Positions 43,650-55,454 of a stretch of 64,000 nucleotides of DNA are shown here, piece after piece (position 1 is the stretch's first letter; each line of letters opens with the position of its first letter). The notes below the pieces were generated by a model. It did no database searches. It saw nothing but the letters and a program-made list of their open reading frames with translations, and had not been told where the DNA came from. The translations under genes and the position numbers were made by a program. The stretch comes from Nymphaea colorata (lineage: Eukaryota; Streptophyta; Magnoliopsida; Nymphaeales; Nymphaeaceae), in NCBI RefSeq assembly GCF_008831285.2, contig NC_045138.2, positions 9,455,205-9,519,204 on the forward strand, given 5' to 3'.

Positions 43650-44098
43650 TAAAGAAAAACAGAGATTCAAGAAAGGAATGCATGATTTAACGTGGTTCAG
43701 TGTAAACTCATACCTGCATCCACAAAGGCAACTATCATTATTAGTATTGATAGGCCTAGATCTTCCTTCTATTTATAATAGAATTACAAGCACCATTATT
43801 TCCTGAATTACAAAATTTGTATCGATCTTTACAAGAGGAAACAATATCTAATTTACAGTTGTTTGCGTTACTGCCTTTGTAACGATCACAATCTTTACTT
43901 CCTCCATCATGGTGGCTGGCTTGTGTTTCCTTCTTGATATTGCCATTGTAATGATTGCCATTGTTACTTCCTTCAATATTATGGTTGACTGACTTCCTCA
44001 TATTGCCTTTGTAACGATTACCATCGTTACTTCCTTCCTTAGTGTGGCTGGCTGGTGTTTCCTTCTCTATTCCCTTGATATCGCCTTTACTGTCTTTA
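43650..44098 (-). repeat. 3' LTR of element G
   Basis: 449 bp. The shared sequence with 48260-48735 begins exactly at TAAAGAAAAACAGAG on the plus strand and ends at TGTCTTTA. Confidence 0.9.
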
Positions 44099-44129
44099 GC
44101 TTCCCTCAAACTAGGCAGCAATATGGAAA

Positions 44130-45600
44130 GCACTAGTTTACCTCTTAAAAATTTGAAGGTGGTCTGGGAGAGAGCTTTGGTAAAAATGTCGGCCACATGT
44201 TGGGTTGATGGGACAAATTGAGTTGTAAGAAGGCCGAGCACAACCTTTTCCCTTAGAGATAATCTAATTCAACATGCTTCATGTGATAATGAAAAACCGG
44301 TTTGATAGACACTTAAAGTGTGGACAGGTTGTCGCAATAGAGAACTGGTGGCGCTGGGAGATAAAGTGATGTCTTTAAGGATATATGTAATCCAAGTTAA
44401 TTCAGCAGCAGCGGATGCTATTGATCGGTACTCAGCCTCGGTGGTAGATCGGGCCACTGTGGGTTGCTTCTTTGTTGTCCATGAGATAGGATTAGTGCCA
44501 AGAAACGTAACAAAACCAGTAGTTGAACGATGTGTTGCTTGACAACCAGCCCAGTCGGAGTCAGAGAAGGCATGATGTTGGAGTTGCTCTTGAGGATATA
44601 AATGACATCTGATATCAATGGAGCCACTAACGTATTGAATGAGTCTTTTAACTAGTTGGACGTGACTGACCATGGGCGTTTGCATGTATTGACTAATGAA
44701 GTTGATAGCAAAAGAAATGTCAGGTCATGTGAAAATGAGGTATTGTAGTCCTCCGACTAAGCTCAAAAAAAGTGTTGGATCTCAAAAAGGTGTGTCATCA
44801 ATCGGATTTTTGTAATTTTGAATCAAGGGAGTAATGGCTGGTTTGCACAATGTCATTGTAGCTCTTTCTAGTAGGCTATAGACATATCACTTTTGATTTA
44901 GAAAGAGCCCACTTGAAAATTTAATGACCTCTATTCCAAGAAAGTGATGAAGATAACCCATCCTTCATAGAGAACTCTTTGCTAATATCCCGAATGAATT
45001 CTTGAAGAAGCATATGATTGCTGCTAGTTAAGATTATATTATTGACATACAATAGTAGAAGTATGATACCATGTCTTTCTTTATAGATGAATAATGAGGG
45101 ATCAGAGATGTTGGATGAGAAGCCTTTTGATAGAAGATAAGTGCCAAATCGATCGTACCATGCTCTTGGAGCTTGATGTAAGCCATAGAGATCTTTATGT
45201 AACTGGCATACATAACTTGGTTTTGGTCATCAATAAATCCTGGTGGTTGTTCAATAAACATAGTTTGATCCAAATCACCAAGTAAAAAAGGCGTTTTTTA
45301 CATCCATTTGTCGAATATCCCAATTGTGAGGGAGAGGCACAATTCTAATAGTTGTTGGTTTTATAACAAGGGAGAAAGTTTCTAGAAAATCAACGCAAGG
45401 CAGTTGGTTGAACGCACGAGCCACAAGTCTAGCTTTGAGTCGCTCAACCGTTCCATCGCTCTTGGGTGTTGTTTTAAAGACGCAACGAGTTGAAACAACA
45501 TTCATACTTGGTCGGCATGGAACCAACATCCAAGTGTGGCATTGTTCCAAAGAACATCACTCTTCATTCATGGCAGCAACCCAACTTGGATCCTTAAAAG
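44130..45600 (-). pseudogene. RT and RNase H of element G
   Basis: Contains LKARLVARAFNQLPCVDFLE, IRQMDVKNAFF, LHKDLYGLHQAPRAWYDRF and an altered catalytic motif YVNN in place of YVDD. The RNase H parts SDSDWAGCQATHRSTTG, SWTTKKQPTVARSTTEAEY and HVADIFTKALSQTTF follow. It is inactive by the YVNN change and several frameshifts. Confidence 0.87.
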
Positions 45601-46355
45601 CATGCTTAACAGTTTTAGGTTCAAATGGTATCGTTAATGCCAAAAAATACTTAGGATTTGGTTTTAAGATACCAGCCTTAGCCCGAGTTACCATGGAGTG
45701 AATATTTGAGCTTTCTTGGATTGACCGTCTTTCTTCAGGCTGTTGACTTGTACCTCATTGTCTGGTGAAAGCATATCATTTTCATCTCTACCATGTGTCT
45801 CTTGTGCTGAAATATTGTAATCTTTACCATTTGTCTCTTGTGCTGAAACATTGTCTAATGAGTCATCGTGCAAGAGATGATGATGATTGATCACTTGGTA
45901 TGAATCATCTTTGTTATCATCTTGAGAAAGATCTGGACAATGATCTAATGTCATCCAATCACTGTATGTCGCTCTGGTTTTGCAGGTTGATGTAGAAGAA
46001 AATAGTGCTCCATGCTATTTATAAGGGAAGATACTTTCATCAAAGACAACATGTCGGGATATATATACTTTTCTTGTATGTGGGTATACACACTTGTATC
46101 CCTTATGTGTATTACTATATCCCAAAAATACGCATGGTAAAGATCTCGGCTCAAGTTTGTTGAGAGTGTAATCTTTTAGATATGGAAAACATCTAGTCCC
46201 AAATGTTCGTAAACAAGAGTAAGATGGACTTTTCCAAAAACCAATTCAAAAGGAGATTTCATCTTCAACGTTGGAGTGGCCATTCTATTAATAAGCCAAA
46301 CTGCAGTGGAAAAGGTTTCAACCGAGTGCCGAGCTGGTATATTTGCATTGAACTA

Positions 46356-47365
46356 TCATTGCCAACCCAAGTTCGACAATGGTTCTCGTCCTGCCATTCC
46401 ATTTTGGGGTGACTTCTTAGGATAAACTTTGTGATGATGTATACCATTTTCTTGCATATATGTTGTAAGTTTAAGACTATTGAATTCACGTCCTTCAACT
46501 GTTTGAATCTTCTTAATTTTCTTATCAAACTGATTTTCAACATATTTATGAAAAATCGTAAACACTTGATATAACTCTGATTTATAGTGCAAGGGATAGA
46601 ACCAAGTGAATCGGGTGGCTTCATCAATAAAGACAACATAAAATCGGAATTTAGCAACAGAAATAATTGGGGTTGGTCCCCATAGATGACAGTGCACTTT
46701 GTCAAGAAAATTGTCACAATGTTCATCCACTAGTAAAAAAAGAAGGCAGCACATTTTTGTTATTGCAAGAATGTTTACTACCTCACGATGAACATGGCCC
46801 AGATGTTGGTGCCATATTTCTTTATTCGCTGCTTGAAATCTTGTAGAGAAATATACTTCATGAATCCGGTCGCTGCCTTCTCCCTTATTTTCGACTGCAT
46901 AGAGATTTTTATGCCTCTTCCCCGTAATTACCACTTTGTTGGTCATCGTTTCCTTCACAGCAAATTCATTAGTTGAAAGTTCAAAAATATAAGGAAGGTC
47001 AGACGTTAAATGTCTGGCGGAGATAAGGTTTTTCTTGATCTTGGGAACGACTAAAACATTATCAAGAACAAGTTTTTGTCGCCCATTTGCTATAGTAGAC
47101 TGCTCTATATGAGCAATATCTAATTTTTCTCCATTTCCAACCATTATTTTATATGCCCCATAATATTTCGATAGAAAATAGAGATTACCTACGTTAGACG
47201 TCACATGAGCCGACACACCGGTGTCAGGAAACCATTGTTGGTATTGACTATCAGGTGCTTTCATAGTGGCTAAAGCTTGTGGGACCTTTTGTGACTGAAA
47301 CACTTGATTGAACCTATGCCAGCAGTTGAGAGCAGTATGGTTCCTTTTGCTGCATATTTGACATA
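46356..47365 (-). pseudogene. protease and integrase of element G
   Basis: One long open frame carries the CCHC knuckle, a protease motif QWFPDTGVSAHVTSN near 47230, pre-integrase IWHQHLGHVHREVV near 46815 and an integrase core with FYVVFIDEATRFTW and VEGREFNSLK. Several catalytic positions are changed (for example VEGREF where SDNGGEF is usual). Confidence 0.85.
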
Positions 47366-48206
47366 TTACACCTTTTTCCTGAGCTGATTGGTTCTGATTG
47401 CAGTCTTTATTTTTGTTGTCTGAATTCCATGAACCACTTTGACTAGCTTGCAAAAAAACACGTCCTTTAGAGTTGAAGTTTTGATTTTTGCCTCCCATGT
47501 ACCTTCGATTTGGTTGACGATGACTGATAAATGCAATGTGGGTGCTGCGGGGTCTACTTCTAACGTCCTCATGGTTTCATGATTTTGAAGAAGAGCAACT
47601 ACCTCAAGATATGAGGGTGCTGGTGGTTTCAACATGGTTGTTAGTATGGTTGTTCGGAAAGATTCATAATCTTTTTTGGAGGCCAGTGAGAAGCCAAAAG
47701 ACTTTAGTTTTGTCTGCAATAGGCTTTCCAATGGCAGCGAGCTCATCGAAAATTTTCTTGAAGCTGCGAATATATTCATCAATGGACGAGTTCCCTTTCT
47801 TATGCATTTGAAGTTTTTGCCTAAGAAACATTTCTCATTCCTTTGATTTGTTAGCAAAATGCTGAGTTAGGATGGTCCATACCTTCATGGCAGCTTGTTG
47901 CCCAATGATAATGCCCAAGATTTCCTCAGCAAGAGTCCTAGTGATCCATCCTCTAAGGAGTCGATCTGACTTTCACCAGGCGAGATAGTCAGGATTCAGT
48001 TATGTGACTGTACTTCCAGAAAAGGCGGTGAGGAACTGTGCAGGCGACTGATATTCTCCATCTAGAAAACCAATCATATTCTGGCTCTCAATGAGCCCCA
48101 TCATCTGCGTTTGCCATAGCAGAAACTTACTTTGATTGAGCTTGATTGACACGAAGTTGGCAACATTTAGGTTGTATGGGTAAGGATATTTGCTTGAAAC
48201 AGACAC
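47366..48206 (-). pseudogene. gag of element G
   Basis: Starts MSVSSKYPYPYNLNVANFVS, then has KLNQSKFLLWQTQMMGLIES and SIDEYIRSFKKIFDELAAIG in a shifted frame. The zinc knuckle CQICSKRNHTALNC lies just downstream at about 47340. Stops and shifts make it inactive. Confidence 0.85.
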
Positions 48207-48259
48207 TACGCTTGAAGAAGAATTGCTCTACGCCATATGGTTGTCATGCTCTAATACCA

Positions 48260-48735
48260 TAAAGAAAAACAGAGATTCAAGAAAGGAATGCTTGATTTAA
48301 CATGGTTCGGCATAAACTCACACCTACGTCCACAAAGGCAGCTATCATTATTAGTATCGACAGGCCTGGATCTTCCTTCTATTTATAATAGAATTACAAA
48401 CACCATTATTTTCTGAATTACAGAATTTGTGTCAATCTTTACAAGAGGAAACAATATCTAATTTACAGTTGTTATTTCCCTGTTTAGTTGTTGCGCCTCT
48501 CTGTTTGAGAACTGCATTAGTAATCGTTACTTCCTCCATCATTGTGGCTGGCTGGTGTTTCCTTCTTCATATTGCCATTGTAACGGTTGCCATCGTTACT
48601 TCCTTCAATATCATGGTTGATTGATGTTTCCTTCCTTATATTTCCTTTGTACCGATACCATTGTTGCTTCCTTCCTTAGCGTGGCTGACTGGTGTTTCCT
48701 TCTCGATTCCCTTGATATCGCCTTTATTGTCTATA
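48260..48735 (-). repeat. 5' LTR of element G
   Basis: 476 bp, bounded by the PBS on one side and TSD TCCTC on the other. It contains short internal repeats of the CATTGTAACGGTTGCCATCG type, also seen in the 3' LTR. Confidence 0.9.
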
Positions 48736-49430
48736 TCCTCTACACCCAAGACATTCCCCTCATTCAAAGGAACTATTTCTTGAAAACTGCAAGTGAAAAC
48801 CCAACAATGAGAATGAGAGAAAGAGAAAGGGTTAGGGCAGCTCGAGACAGAGACAGTGGTGGAGGAGAGAAAGAGAAAGGACGAGGGCAGCCCAAGGTCG
48901 AGGAAGAGGCTGCGGGGGGAGAACGAGATGTCCCTCAAGGATCTGTTCCGTAGTAAATCACCGAAAGCATTGGAACATCTCGGCCTTTTTATACCTGTTG
49001 TTTTTGTTCTGCATATTCTGACTGTTTTTTTCCGACGTTTGCATCGACTTTCCTAAATAGAACACGTTCTGTTCCGTGGTGTTTCAATGAATTCAAACCT
49101 TCCCCTCAAGAAACTAAGCCTACTTGTAATGGCTGAATATTCATAATTAAAGTAAATTGTTGTTTTCATGTCTTTGCAATGCATGATGGATGTGGTCTAA
49201 GAACATGTTTTGTCAATTTGACTTTGCATGTTGTGCTTTATGAATGCGACCTACAACATGGAGATTCAAATGGCATGTATTTAAGCTTCAATCAAATCCC
49301 AACTCAAATGAAACTGCCGTTGATTTACTTAAAAAGAAACAATTTTTTTATATGAAGGCAACTAAAATGTGTTATATGATAGTAAATCATTAACTTAATC
49401 CTCAAATGGTGAATTTTAAAATGTAAATAA

Positions 49431-49600
49431 TTGTTGACATATAAAATTTTCATTTTGTAAGTAGACTGTATAAATGAGATAATTCACCTATACTCGCCCC
49501 GACTTTTCAAATGTGGGAATCCAAGAGATGGAGGTGAGTATAGGTGAATTATCTCATTTATATGGTTTACGTGTAAAATGAAAATTTTACATGTCAACAA
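49431..49600. repeat. fold-back (inverted repeat) element
   Basis: 170 bp. The left arm TTGTTGACAT...ATAATTCACCTATACTC and right arm GAGTATAGGTGAATTAT...ATGTCAACAA are nearly perfect complements around a short spacer. This is the structure of a fold-back MITE. A diverged half-copy is present at about 58385-58500. Confidence 0.85.
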
Positions 49601-50595
49601 ATGGTGGTCTCAATGGGACATGTCTTTGTATGACTAGACCAAGTGTTCCAATTTTTTAAATGTTGTCCTACCCTTATGGCTACATATGTATCCTCATGAT
49701 TCAAGTATGTATGTTATTTGTGATGTGCATCATGACTGAGAATTGAGAGGATTCTTCCATGACCACATAAATATAGGGTTACATACTACCTCTCTCAATT
49801 TAAAAATTGTTTAATACAATGTTTATCCCTCTCCTCGATTTTGAAGTCTATCTTAGGCCATGTTACATTAATGCCAACTAAATTTGCACATTTTTCAAGT
49901 TTTCCCATTACCTATGTGTCACAATCATCACATCCGGGAATACTGTCTGTATGCATTAACTTAGGGTGGTTCAATGATTATAAAGACAATAGTTAACGCT
50001 GTTATGTTGACCAACGCAATATGCAGCTGGAGTAGGTCTCTCGTTCCTTTTATTGAAAAAAAAAAATCAAAGAATTAACACAGACCAGGGGCGGAGATAC
50101 ACGAGGGCTGGTGTGGGCGTATAATGACTTTAAAATTACATGGAGAAACCCACATAAAACCTATTTGGTGACTGGGTGCCCCCTCAATCGAAATATTTTA
50201 GCTTTCCGCTAACATAGACATATTTGAAACTCAAAAAACTAACCAAACATGAGAATAATTTAAGAAAAACATATCGCTATAGACAAACGTCAAAAATTTT
50301 ATATGGATTAGATTAGATGGAGACATCTGGAGCGACACTTTATCATGGAGACATGACAATATATTAGATGAACTCAAATACAAAGGGAGGCCATTGACAT
50401 GAGAAATAAGTTTCTTCAACCATTTCGAATGAACATGTAATTGTTAAGCAAGGGGTTTATCCTAACTGGTCAGTACACAAAAGGTCAGCTTCTATTTCTG
50501 TGGCGTTCATTTCTAACGTTAAACCACAATGGCAGAGGGAAGAGGACGTTTTGGATTTGTTACCGAAGTTTAAATGTTTTTTTTAAAATATATAT

Positions 50596-50870
50596 AAAGG
50601 GGTAGTTGGATGAAATTTTAAAACTCGGTTTTCAGAATATTAGGTGCCATCCAAACCAGGTTTAAGAAAAACCCAATTTTGACAAAGCCAGATTTTGCAA
50701 AAGGGAGTTAAAAACTTGACCCCATTATTTATAAAGACTGAGTTTTGGATGCGTCACAAGAAAATTAAAAACCATGTTTCAAAAACTTAATAAAAGCTTA
50801 GTTTTCATAAAACAACTTTTTTATAAAACTGGTTCGATGAGGGGTGCCATCCATCCAAACGCCTCTTAAA
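50596..50870. repeat. possible Tourist-type MITE
   Basis: The right end GGTGCCATCCATCCAAACGC is complementary in style to the left GGGGTAGTTGGATGAAAT. TAA occurs at both flanks. GxGTTTGGATGG termini are common in plant PIF/Harbinger MITEs. The boundaries are approximate. Confidence 0.35.
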
Positions 50871-51760
50871 TCTTTGTTAGCAATTACATATTATAAACAA
50901 TAATATAAACTAAAATTGTAATAAAACTTTTGTATTTGGTGCTAAGGTGGCAGCCAATAGCAGTTGCATCAAGATGAAATTGGTCGAGTCGGCTCGTACC
51001 AATTTCTTATATAAAAAACTTAGGGACGACTATTATTTTCACAGTACCACTAACAAAGGCATGGAAGAACCTTTCATTAAAAAAAAAAAACTATAAATTA
51101 AATTCATTGGCATATTTTACTTTAATTCTAAAAAAAAAAACAGAAGAAAAATGAGTTTCCCTTATATATCGTGTCCATGTGTGGAAGAGAACCCCATGGC
51201 TTAGGTGAGAGACCCACGCACTTTTTTTCCCTTACCTTGAAGGTCTAGATCTATGTAGGTTAACATGTAAGGACTTTTTCAACTTAAAGTAGCATTCCTG
51301 CCAAGCCTGCTGGGTATGCTAAATCAGTTGTCTAGTTGGTCCACCCCAAACCCAAAACATTTTTGATTGATCAACGGAATAAAAAAAAGGGGGGGGGGAT
51401 TTTTATTCAAGGGCTTGCTTTTGAATACACAAATAAATGAAAGAACTTTTTTTCTAACACGCTCGAGAACCGTCCAAAAAGAAGGCGTTATATTTACGCT
51501 TTCCTTATCAAAAAGCGTCCTTGATATTTGCAAAAAAGATGTGTCGCCTTTTTTTCACGAACCAATTATTACAGAAAAAACCAACGGAAAAGGCAGCCTC
51601 TTAGTTGACGGCTATTAGCAAAATTGAGGCTCGTCGGCCGTCGCTAGATGCCCTCGCAAGAAGCGAAGTCTATTAATGGAACCATACAAAACGCTGTGCC
51701 GTAGAAAGAGATTCTATAAAATTTTACAAGGAAAATAAGGGTTTGTTTTCCATGGACGGC

Positions 51761-51767
51761 TATAAAT
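51761..51767 (+). promoter_or_regulatory. TATA box of the Clot-type gene
   Basis: TATAAAT at 51761, about 105 bp before the start codon. It is followed by a CT-rich leader (51785-51860), as in many plant core promoters. Confidence 0.75.
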
Positions 51768-51867
51768 CCCTCCGATTTGGTTCCTCTCGTTCGCTTCCTC
51801 CGCTCATCGCCATCCTTCTTCTCCTTCTCTCCCTCTCTGTCTCTCTCTTCCTGTTCTGTGCTCAGCA

Positions 51868-52009
51868 ATGGCTTCCTTAAGGATGGTGGACTCGAGGGTG
51901 GGGGATCTGGATGGCGTCCTGAAGGAGCTTCGGTCACAGAAGTCCGACCGGAAGTTCCTCCTCTTCCTCGCTGACATCGATCCCTCCACCTCCCGCAGCT
52001 GGTGTCCCG
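51868..52009 (+). CDS. Clot gene exon 1
   Basis: 142 bp from ATG to the first base of the Asp codon in WCPDC. It ends CCCG before GTAACG. Confidence 0.93.
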
Positions 52010-52365
52010 GTAACGCCCCGTTTCTCTCTTGTTCTCTCCCTCTCTCTTATTCTACTTCTGAGCTTCTTTCTCATTTGGATTATTTGGTTTTGACGGGATG
52101 CGGTTGATTTATAGATTGCGTGAGGGCCGAACCCGTCATCTACCAGAAACTGGAGGCCTTCTCCGGCGACGTCACCCTCGTCAGGGCCTACGTCGGGGAC
52201 AGGCCGACGTGGCGCAATCCAAGACATCCCTGGAGGACCGATGATCGGTTCAAGCTGAGAGGGGTTCCTACCCTCATGCGTTTGGACGAAGATGGTGCCA
52301 TCGCCGGCCGCCTCGAGGACCATGAGGCTCATCTGGAACGCCAGATCGACGAACTCATCCGTTGA
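51868..52365 (+). CDS. thioredoxin-like protein Clot, two exons
   Basis: CDS join(51868..52009, 52115..52365), 393 nt, 130 residues. The protein begins MASLRMVDSRVGDLDG. It has a beta-strand KFLLFLADIDPSTSRSW and the redox active site WCPDC (residues 46-50), with the Asp codon split by the 105-bp intron (donor GTAACG, acceptor ATAG). VRAEPVIYQKLE, VRAYVGDRPTWRNPRHPWR and FKLRGVPTLMR (the cis-Pro loop) follow. The YxGDRPxWRxPxHPWR signature and WCPDC define the Clot/TXNDC17 family of cytosolic thiol-disulfide oxidoreductases. The length is normal for the family. The ATG is the first after the TATA box. No damage was seen. The physiological substrate is unknown. Confidence 0.95.
52115..52365 (+). 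CDS. Clot gene exon 2
   Basis: 251 bp, starting with AT of the Asp codon, then CVRAEPVIYQ, and ending IDELIR with stop TGA at 52363-52365. Confidence 0.93.
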
Positions 52366-53200
52366 CCGCTCAGCAGCGTCCTCCCTTTCTCCCTTCGTGT
52401 GAGGGGCGACCGGACCTGTAAACGTTCTTACAATACTTTCTGCCATGTCTCTCTTTTTCTCTTGCCTCGCTCTTTCTACGCTATTTCCGACTCTGTTTCC
52501 TTCTTCCTTTCCGTTTACCAACTCATCTGTGGAATCGAGGCATCTGTGGAATCGGGGCTTCCTATCATGTTCTTGAAGCCGTAGACAAATTTAAGATATA
52601 ATGATTACAGATAGATGCTTTCTTGAAATTTTTCTTTTCTTATCTAGCAAACTAAATGTATAGTATAATTAAGCATGAACTATGAATCTAAATAGAAGAA
52701 AATATCTTGCCTTCCGTTAGCTGCTGTTCACCTATTGAGTAAAGAACATATATGCATCTATTGGAACAGTTGCAAAAAATTCAAGAAACCAAGTATGCCA
52801 TATTACGGAAAGAGGTCGTTGGAAAATGATGCAAGCGTGGGATGAGCGGTCCTAGGGACAGGAAATCATAAATCCTCAAAAAGGAAATAGAAGTTATAAC
52901 AGTAGGCTAAGATCATGAGAAAATTATTTCATGCCAAGCTGTGGCTAACAGTTACTTCATATTTATGTGTTAAGAGTGAATCCAATTCATAGCTTATGTG
53001 TTTCTAGAGGCGGATTTTTTTGGACATGTGTAATTTTTATCATGATTTCTTATTATCAGTAAGAAAACAGGGAAAGTTTTGTGTTATTTGTTCTATAAAA
53101 AAAAGAAGAAAATTTTTTTTGATTCGTTCGTGGACTTGGGAGAGTTTTTTTTTTTTTTTTATTAACCAGTTTTGCTTGTGAATCCTGGGTATAGATTTAA
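52366..53200. other. 3' region of the Clot gene and spacer
   Basis: CT-rich just after the stop (probable 3' UTR), then AT-rich. There is a poly-T run near 53146-53160. No further feature was seen. Confidence 0.5.
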
Positions 53201-53203
53201 GTT

Positions 53204-53345
53204 GTTTTGTTATCTTGATCTACCCTTTTAAATATGAGAAATTAGAAGTTGATTTGTTCAAGCATTTGAAGGGTAGATCAAGATAACAAAACACGAATCT
53301 GTTCACAAACCTTTAACTCAAATCAACTTCTAATTTCTCATATTT
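53204..53345. repeat. compound inverted repeat
   Basis: 53204-53227 (GTTTTGTTATCTTGATCTACCC) is complementary to 53267-53292. 53230-53255 (AAATATGAGAAATTAGAAG...) is complementary to 53320-53345. The two stems interleave, suggesting a rearranged fold-back element. Confidence 0.8.
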
Positions 53346-53479
53346 GAAGGGTGGACTGAGCATGTTTTGTTTCCACTATGCCTAACAGTGGCTTCCAACA
53401 TAAACCAAGCGGCGATCAGTCTGAGTGTGTTAGGTGTTTTAATGCAGTGCTATTGCCGCAATATGATCTAAAGGAAAAT

Positions 53480-54340
53480 ACCCGTATGTTCCTCCTGATC
53501 TGAAGATCTTAAAAAGGTACTTTTTCTTTGTTCCATGATAAAAGACTTTCTCCCAAGTAAATACAGTAGTTGGTAGTGGATCCATGAGTACCCCCGCGTG
53601 CTCCCCAGTGTAAACCCTAATAGGTAGGCACGCTCAACATAGAAGCAGACATAACTGGGGTGCGTTGGCAAGTGCTATTCTTGAAGATGGTGGATGACAT
53701 GAACTCCTGCTTCCGTTAGTGGTTGTCTATGTGACTGCATAATCCTACTCGAATTTTGTTCTAAGAATACTATGTGGGCAGGTAATGCAGAGATCAGATA
53801 AATGAGACGATCCACGTAAAAATTTGCCGGCTTAGCTCCTAAGATGCCAAATTCATGTAAGATCTCAAGAGTGCATTTCCATTGGGCAGACAAACCCCAA
53901 GTCTGGACCATGCTACCTCAATACTTAAAATAAAGAGAGATGTTCCATGTGAAGCTGCTAGGTCATATACCCTTTGCATTGTAAGGTGTAAAAGTCATTG
54001 TTGCCTGCTACAATTAAGTCATCAACCTATAGGAAAGTGATAACTTAAATGACTCCTGAGGTATAGATAAATAACAGATACATCTGCACGTAGGTGACGA
54101 AATTAGTAGTTTGTATGAGCAACAGAGAATTTTTGCAACCTACCTACTGTATGGGATTTGTTCAATATACTTGAGGTATCGTCTCAATTGACCTCCTATA
54201 TTTTCAGTTATGGTGGTATCTGCCTGGACATCTTAGTAAAGATGATGCCAGAGGGTAGAATGGGCATCCATTTATTGAGAGTCCAATTCTTGATGGATGC
54301 GACAGTCAATAGTCAATCAGTTAGAGATCATTTTTACAAT
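53480..54340 (-). pseudogene. degenerate Copia RT/RNase H fragment
   Basis: On the minus strand a decayed YVDDLIVAGNN motif lies near 54010, followed by CTLEILHEFGILGAKPANF, RLIYL and MQSHRQPLTEAGVHVIHHLQ, typical of Copia RT to RNase H. The RNase H tail is GYSWIH-like near 53590. There are no LTRs and many stops. It is an isolated old remnant. Confidence 0.8.
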
Positions 54341-55454
54341 TAGTGCAAAAGTTTCACTACAACTGAGGCATGCTTTCTGAAAGTAACTCTTACCAACTAA
54401 ATGGACCTTATATCTCTCAGTAAAGCTACTTAATTTACATTCTATTGTACGTTAATATGCAACCCAATGAGCTTGACATTCTTTACTATGGACTTTCAAT
54501 TATTACTTACCTCCAAAGCATGTCTTTTTTACCTTGACTTCTGACCAACAAGGTTCTTTAATGGTTTCGTGGTCGGCTTCAGCTTTGAAAGTATGTAAAA
54601 TATAAAATAGAAAACATTACGAACTAACGACTAACAAATAGGCGATTAAGAGACTAGCCCTTAATGTTTGAACTTCAATGAAGAAGCCCCCAATATTTTG
54701 AGGTTACTCTCAGACAACTCCTTTCTATTAAAAATATTAAAACAATAAAACAAAGTACACGCTTACTTCTATTTAAAAAGATATTATAAAAATCAACAAA
54801 TATTAAAAATAGAAAAATTATCATTGACTATCAACAAGTGCAATAATTTCTTTCGTCATTTGATAGGTGTGTCCCAAGGCAACATCGTGAGGGTTTCTGC
54901 CCTTCTCCCGGGCTAGCAATATTCGAGAACAAAATCGTGGAATCATGCATTGACGGCATCTAAAAGGTAAAGCCCTTAAGGAAGGTCCACTTGCACAAGG
55001 CAATGAGAAGGCTTTTGATTTGAGATCGAGTTGTGTGCATCCTCCTGTGCAAGAAATTTTGTGCTTGCATGGGGCCACAAATTATGTTTCAGTAGTGTCC
55101 ACATTCAAAAGAAATAATGTATTGTATTGACCTAAATGTCTTTAGTGCATGAACTCAATATACATATATATATATCTTCTTGACCTAAATACCCTTTTAG
55201 TGCACGGTTGCATAGAACATGCATTTTTTTTTATCTTACCTTTGGGCTTGTTATGAAAAACTTGGGTTAAAGAAATCTTGATCATCAAACACAAATAGTG
55301 GGAAGGTTGGAAGAAAGAAAGAACAGCTTCATAGCTCACGGTTGAGAAATAAAACGAGAAGCGCAAAGTAGAAGTGAGTATATATCCTTCCTGGATCGTA
55401 GTTGATCATTCTACTTGGCAATCAACATTTTTACAATGTCAATGTGTTCTACAG
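54341..55454. other. spacer, nothing recognised
   Basis: AT-rich sequence. An open frame at 54821-55078 on the minus strand has no family motifs and no splice context. Confidence 0.45.

Larger units (their letters stand above)
43650..48735 (-). mobile_element. Copia element G with TA...TA LTR termini
   Basis: 5086 bp, with LTRs at 43650-44098 and 48260-48735, TSD TCCTC (43645-43649 and 48736-48740), and minus-strand PBS TGGTATTAGAGC at 48248-48259. The polypurine tract TTTGAGGGAAGC lies next to the left LTR. It has all Copia domains, all degenerate. LTRs begin TA(A/T)AGACA and end TTTCTTTA on the minus strand, so the ends form the short inverted repeat TAAAG/CTTTA rather than TG/CA. Confidence 0.92.
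42762..48786 (-). pseudogene. type I inositol polyphosphate 5-phosphatase pseudogene, split by element G
   Basis: Three exon remnants survive. 48736-48786 encodes FQEIVPLNEGNVLGVED. 43068-43649 encodes SGPTIKWLSLI, PSPIPDPITELDFDFEGS, FFNRRSLQSLSRSLRM and [20 protein letters not shown]. 42762-42958 encodes ISISMLVQKTSFCFVCSHLT, GQKEG and RRRNSDIMEI. These are hallmarks of plant type I 5-phosphatases, which remove the 5-phosphate of inositol phosphates or phosphoinositides. A TAG stop follows WLSLI, and frameshifts sit near 43285, 43210, 43085 and 42850. The 5' exons and the catalytic WLGDLNYR exon are missing. Element G interrupts the first remnant, and the GVED-SGPT reading continues exactly across it. 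Confidence 0.9.
48787..51640. other. intergenic DNA between the phosphatase pseudogene and the Clot gene
   Basis: 48830-48940 is GA-rich. The minus strand has TATAAAAAGG near 48987, which looks like a TATA box but has no gene after it. A fold-back element lies at 49431-49600 and a MITE-like block at 50596-50870. The remainder is plain AT-rich sequence. Confidence 0.5.

Noticed and set aside
48985-49060. Minus-strand TATAAAAAGG as a promoter of the 5-phosphatase gene
   Set aside because: The remnant exon at 48736-48786 is an internal exon preceded by an acceptor site, so a true first exon is missing and the TATA-like word has no gene.
54821-55078. 85-codon minus-strand open frame with several Cys
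   Set aside because: No recognisable zinc-binding spacing or family match, no promoter or splice context, and surrounded by AT-rich spacer.
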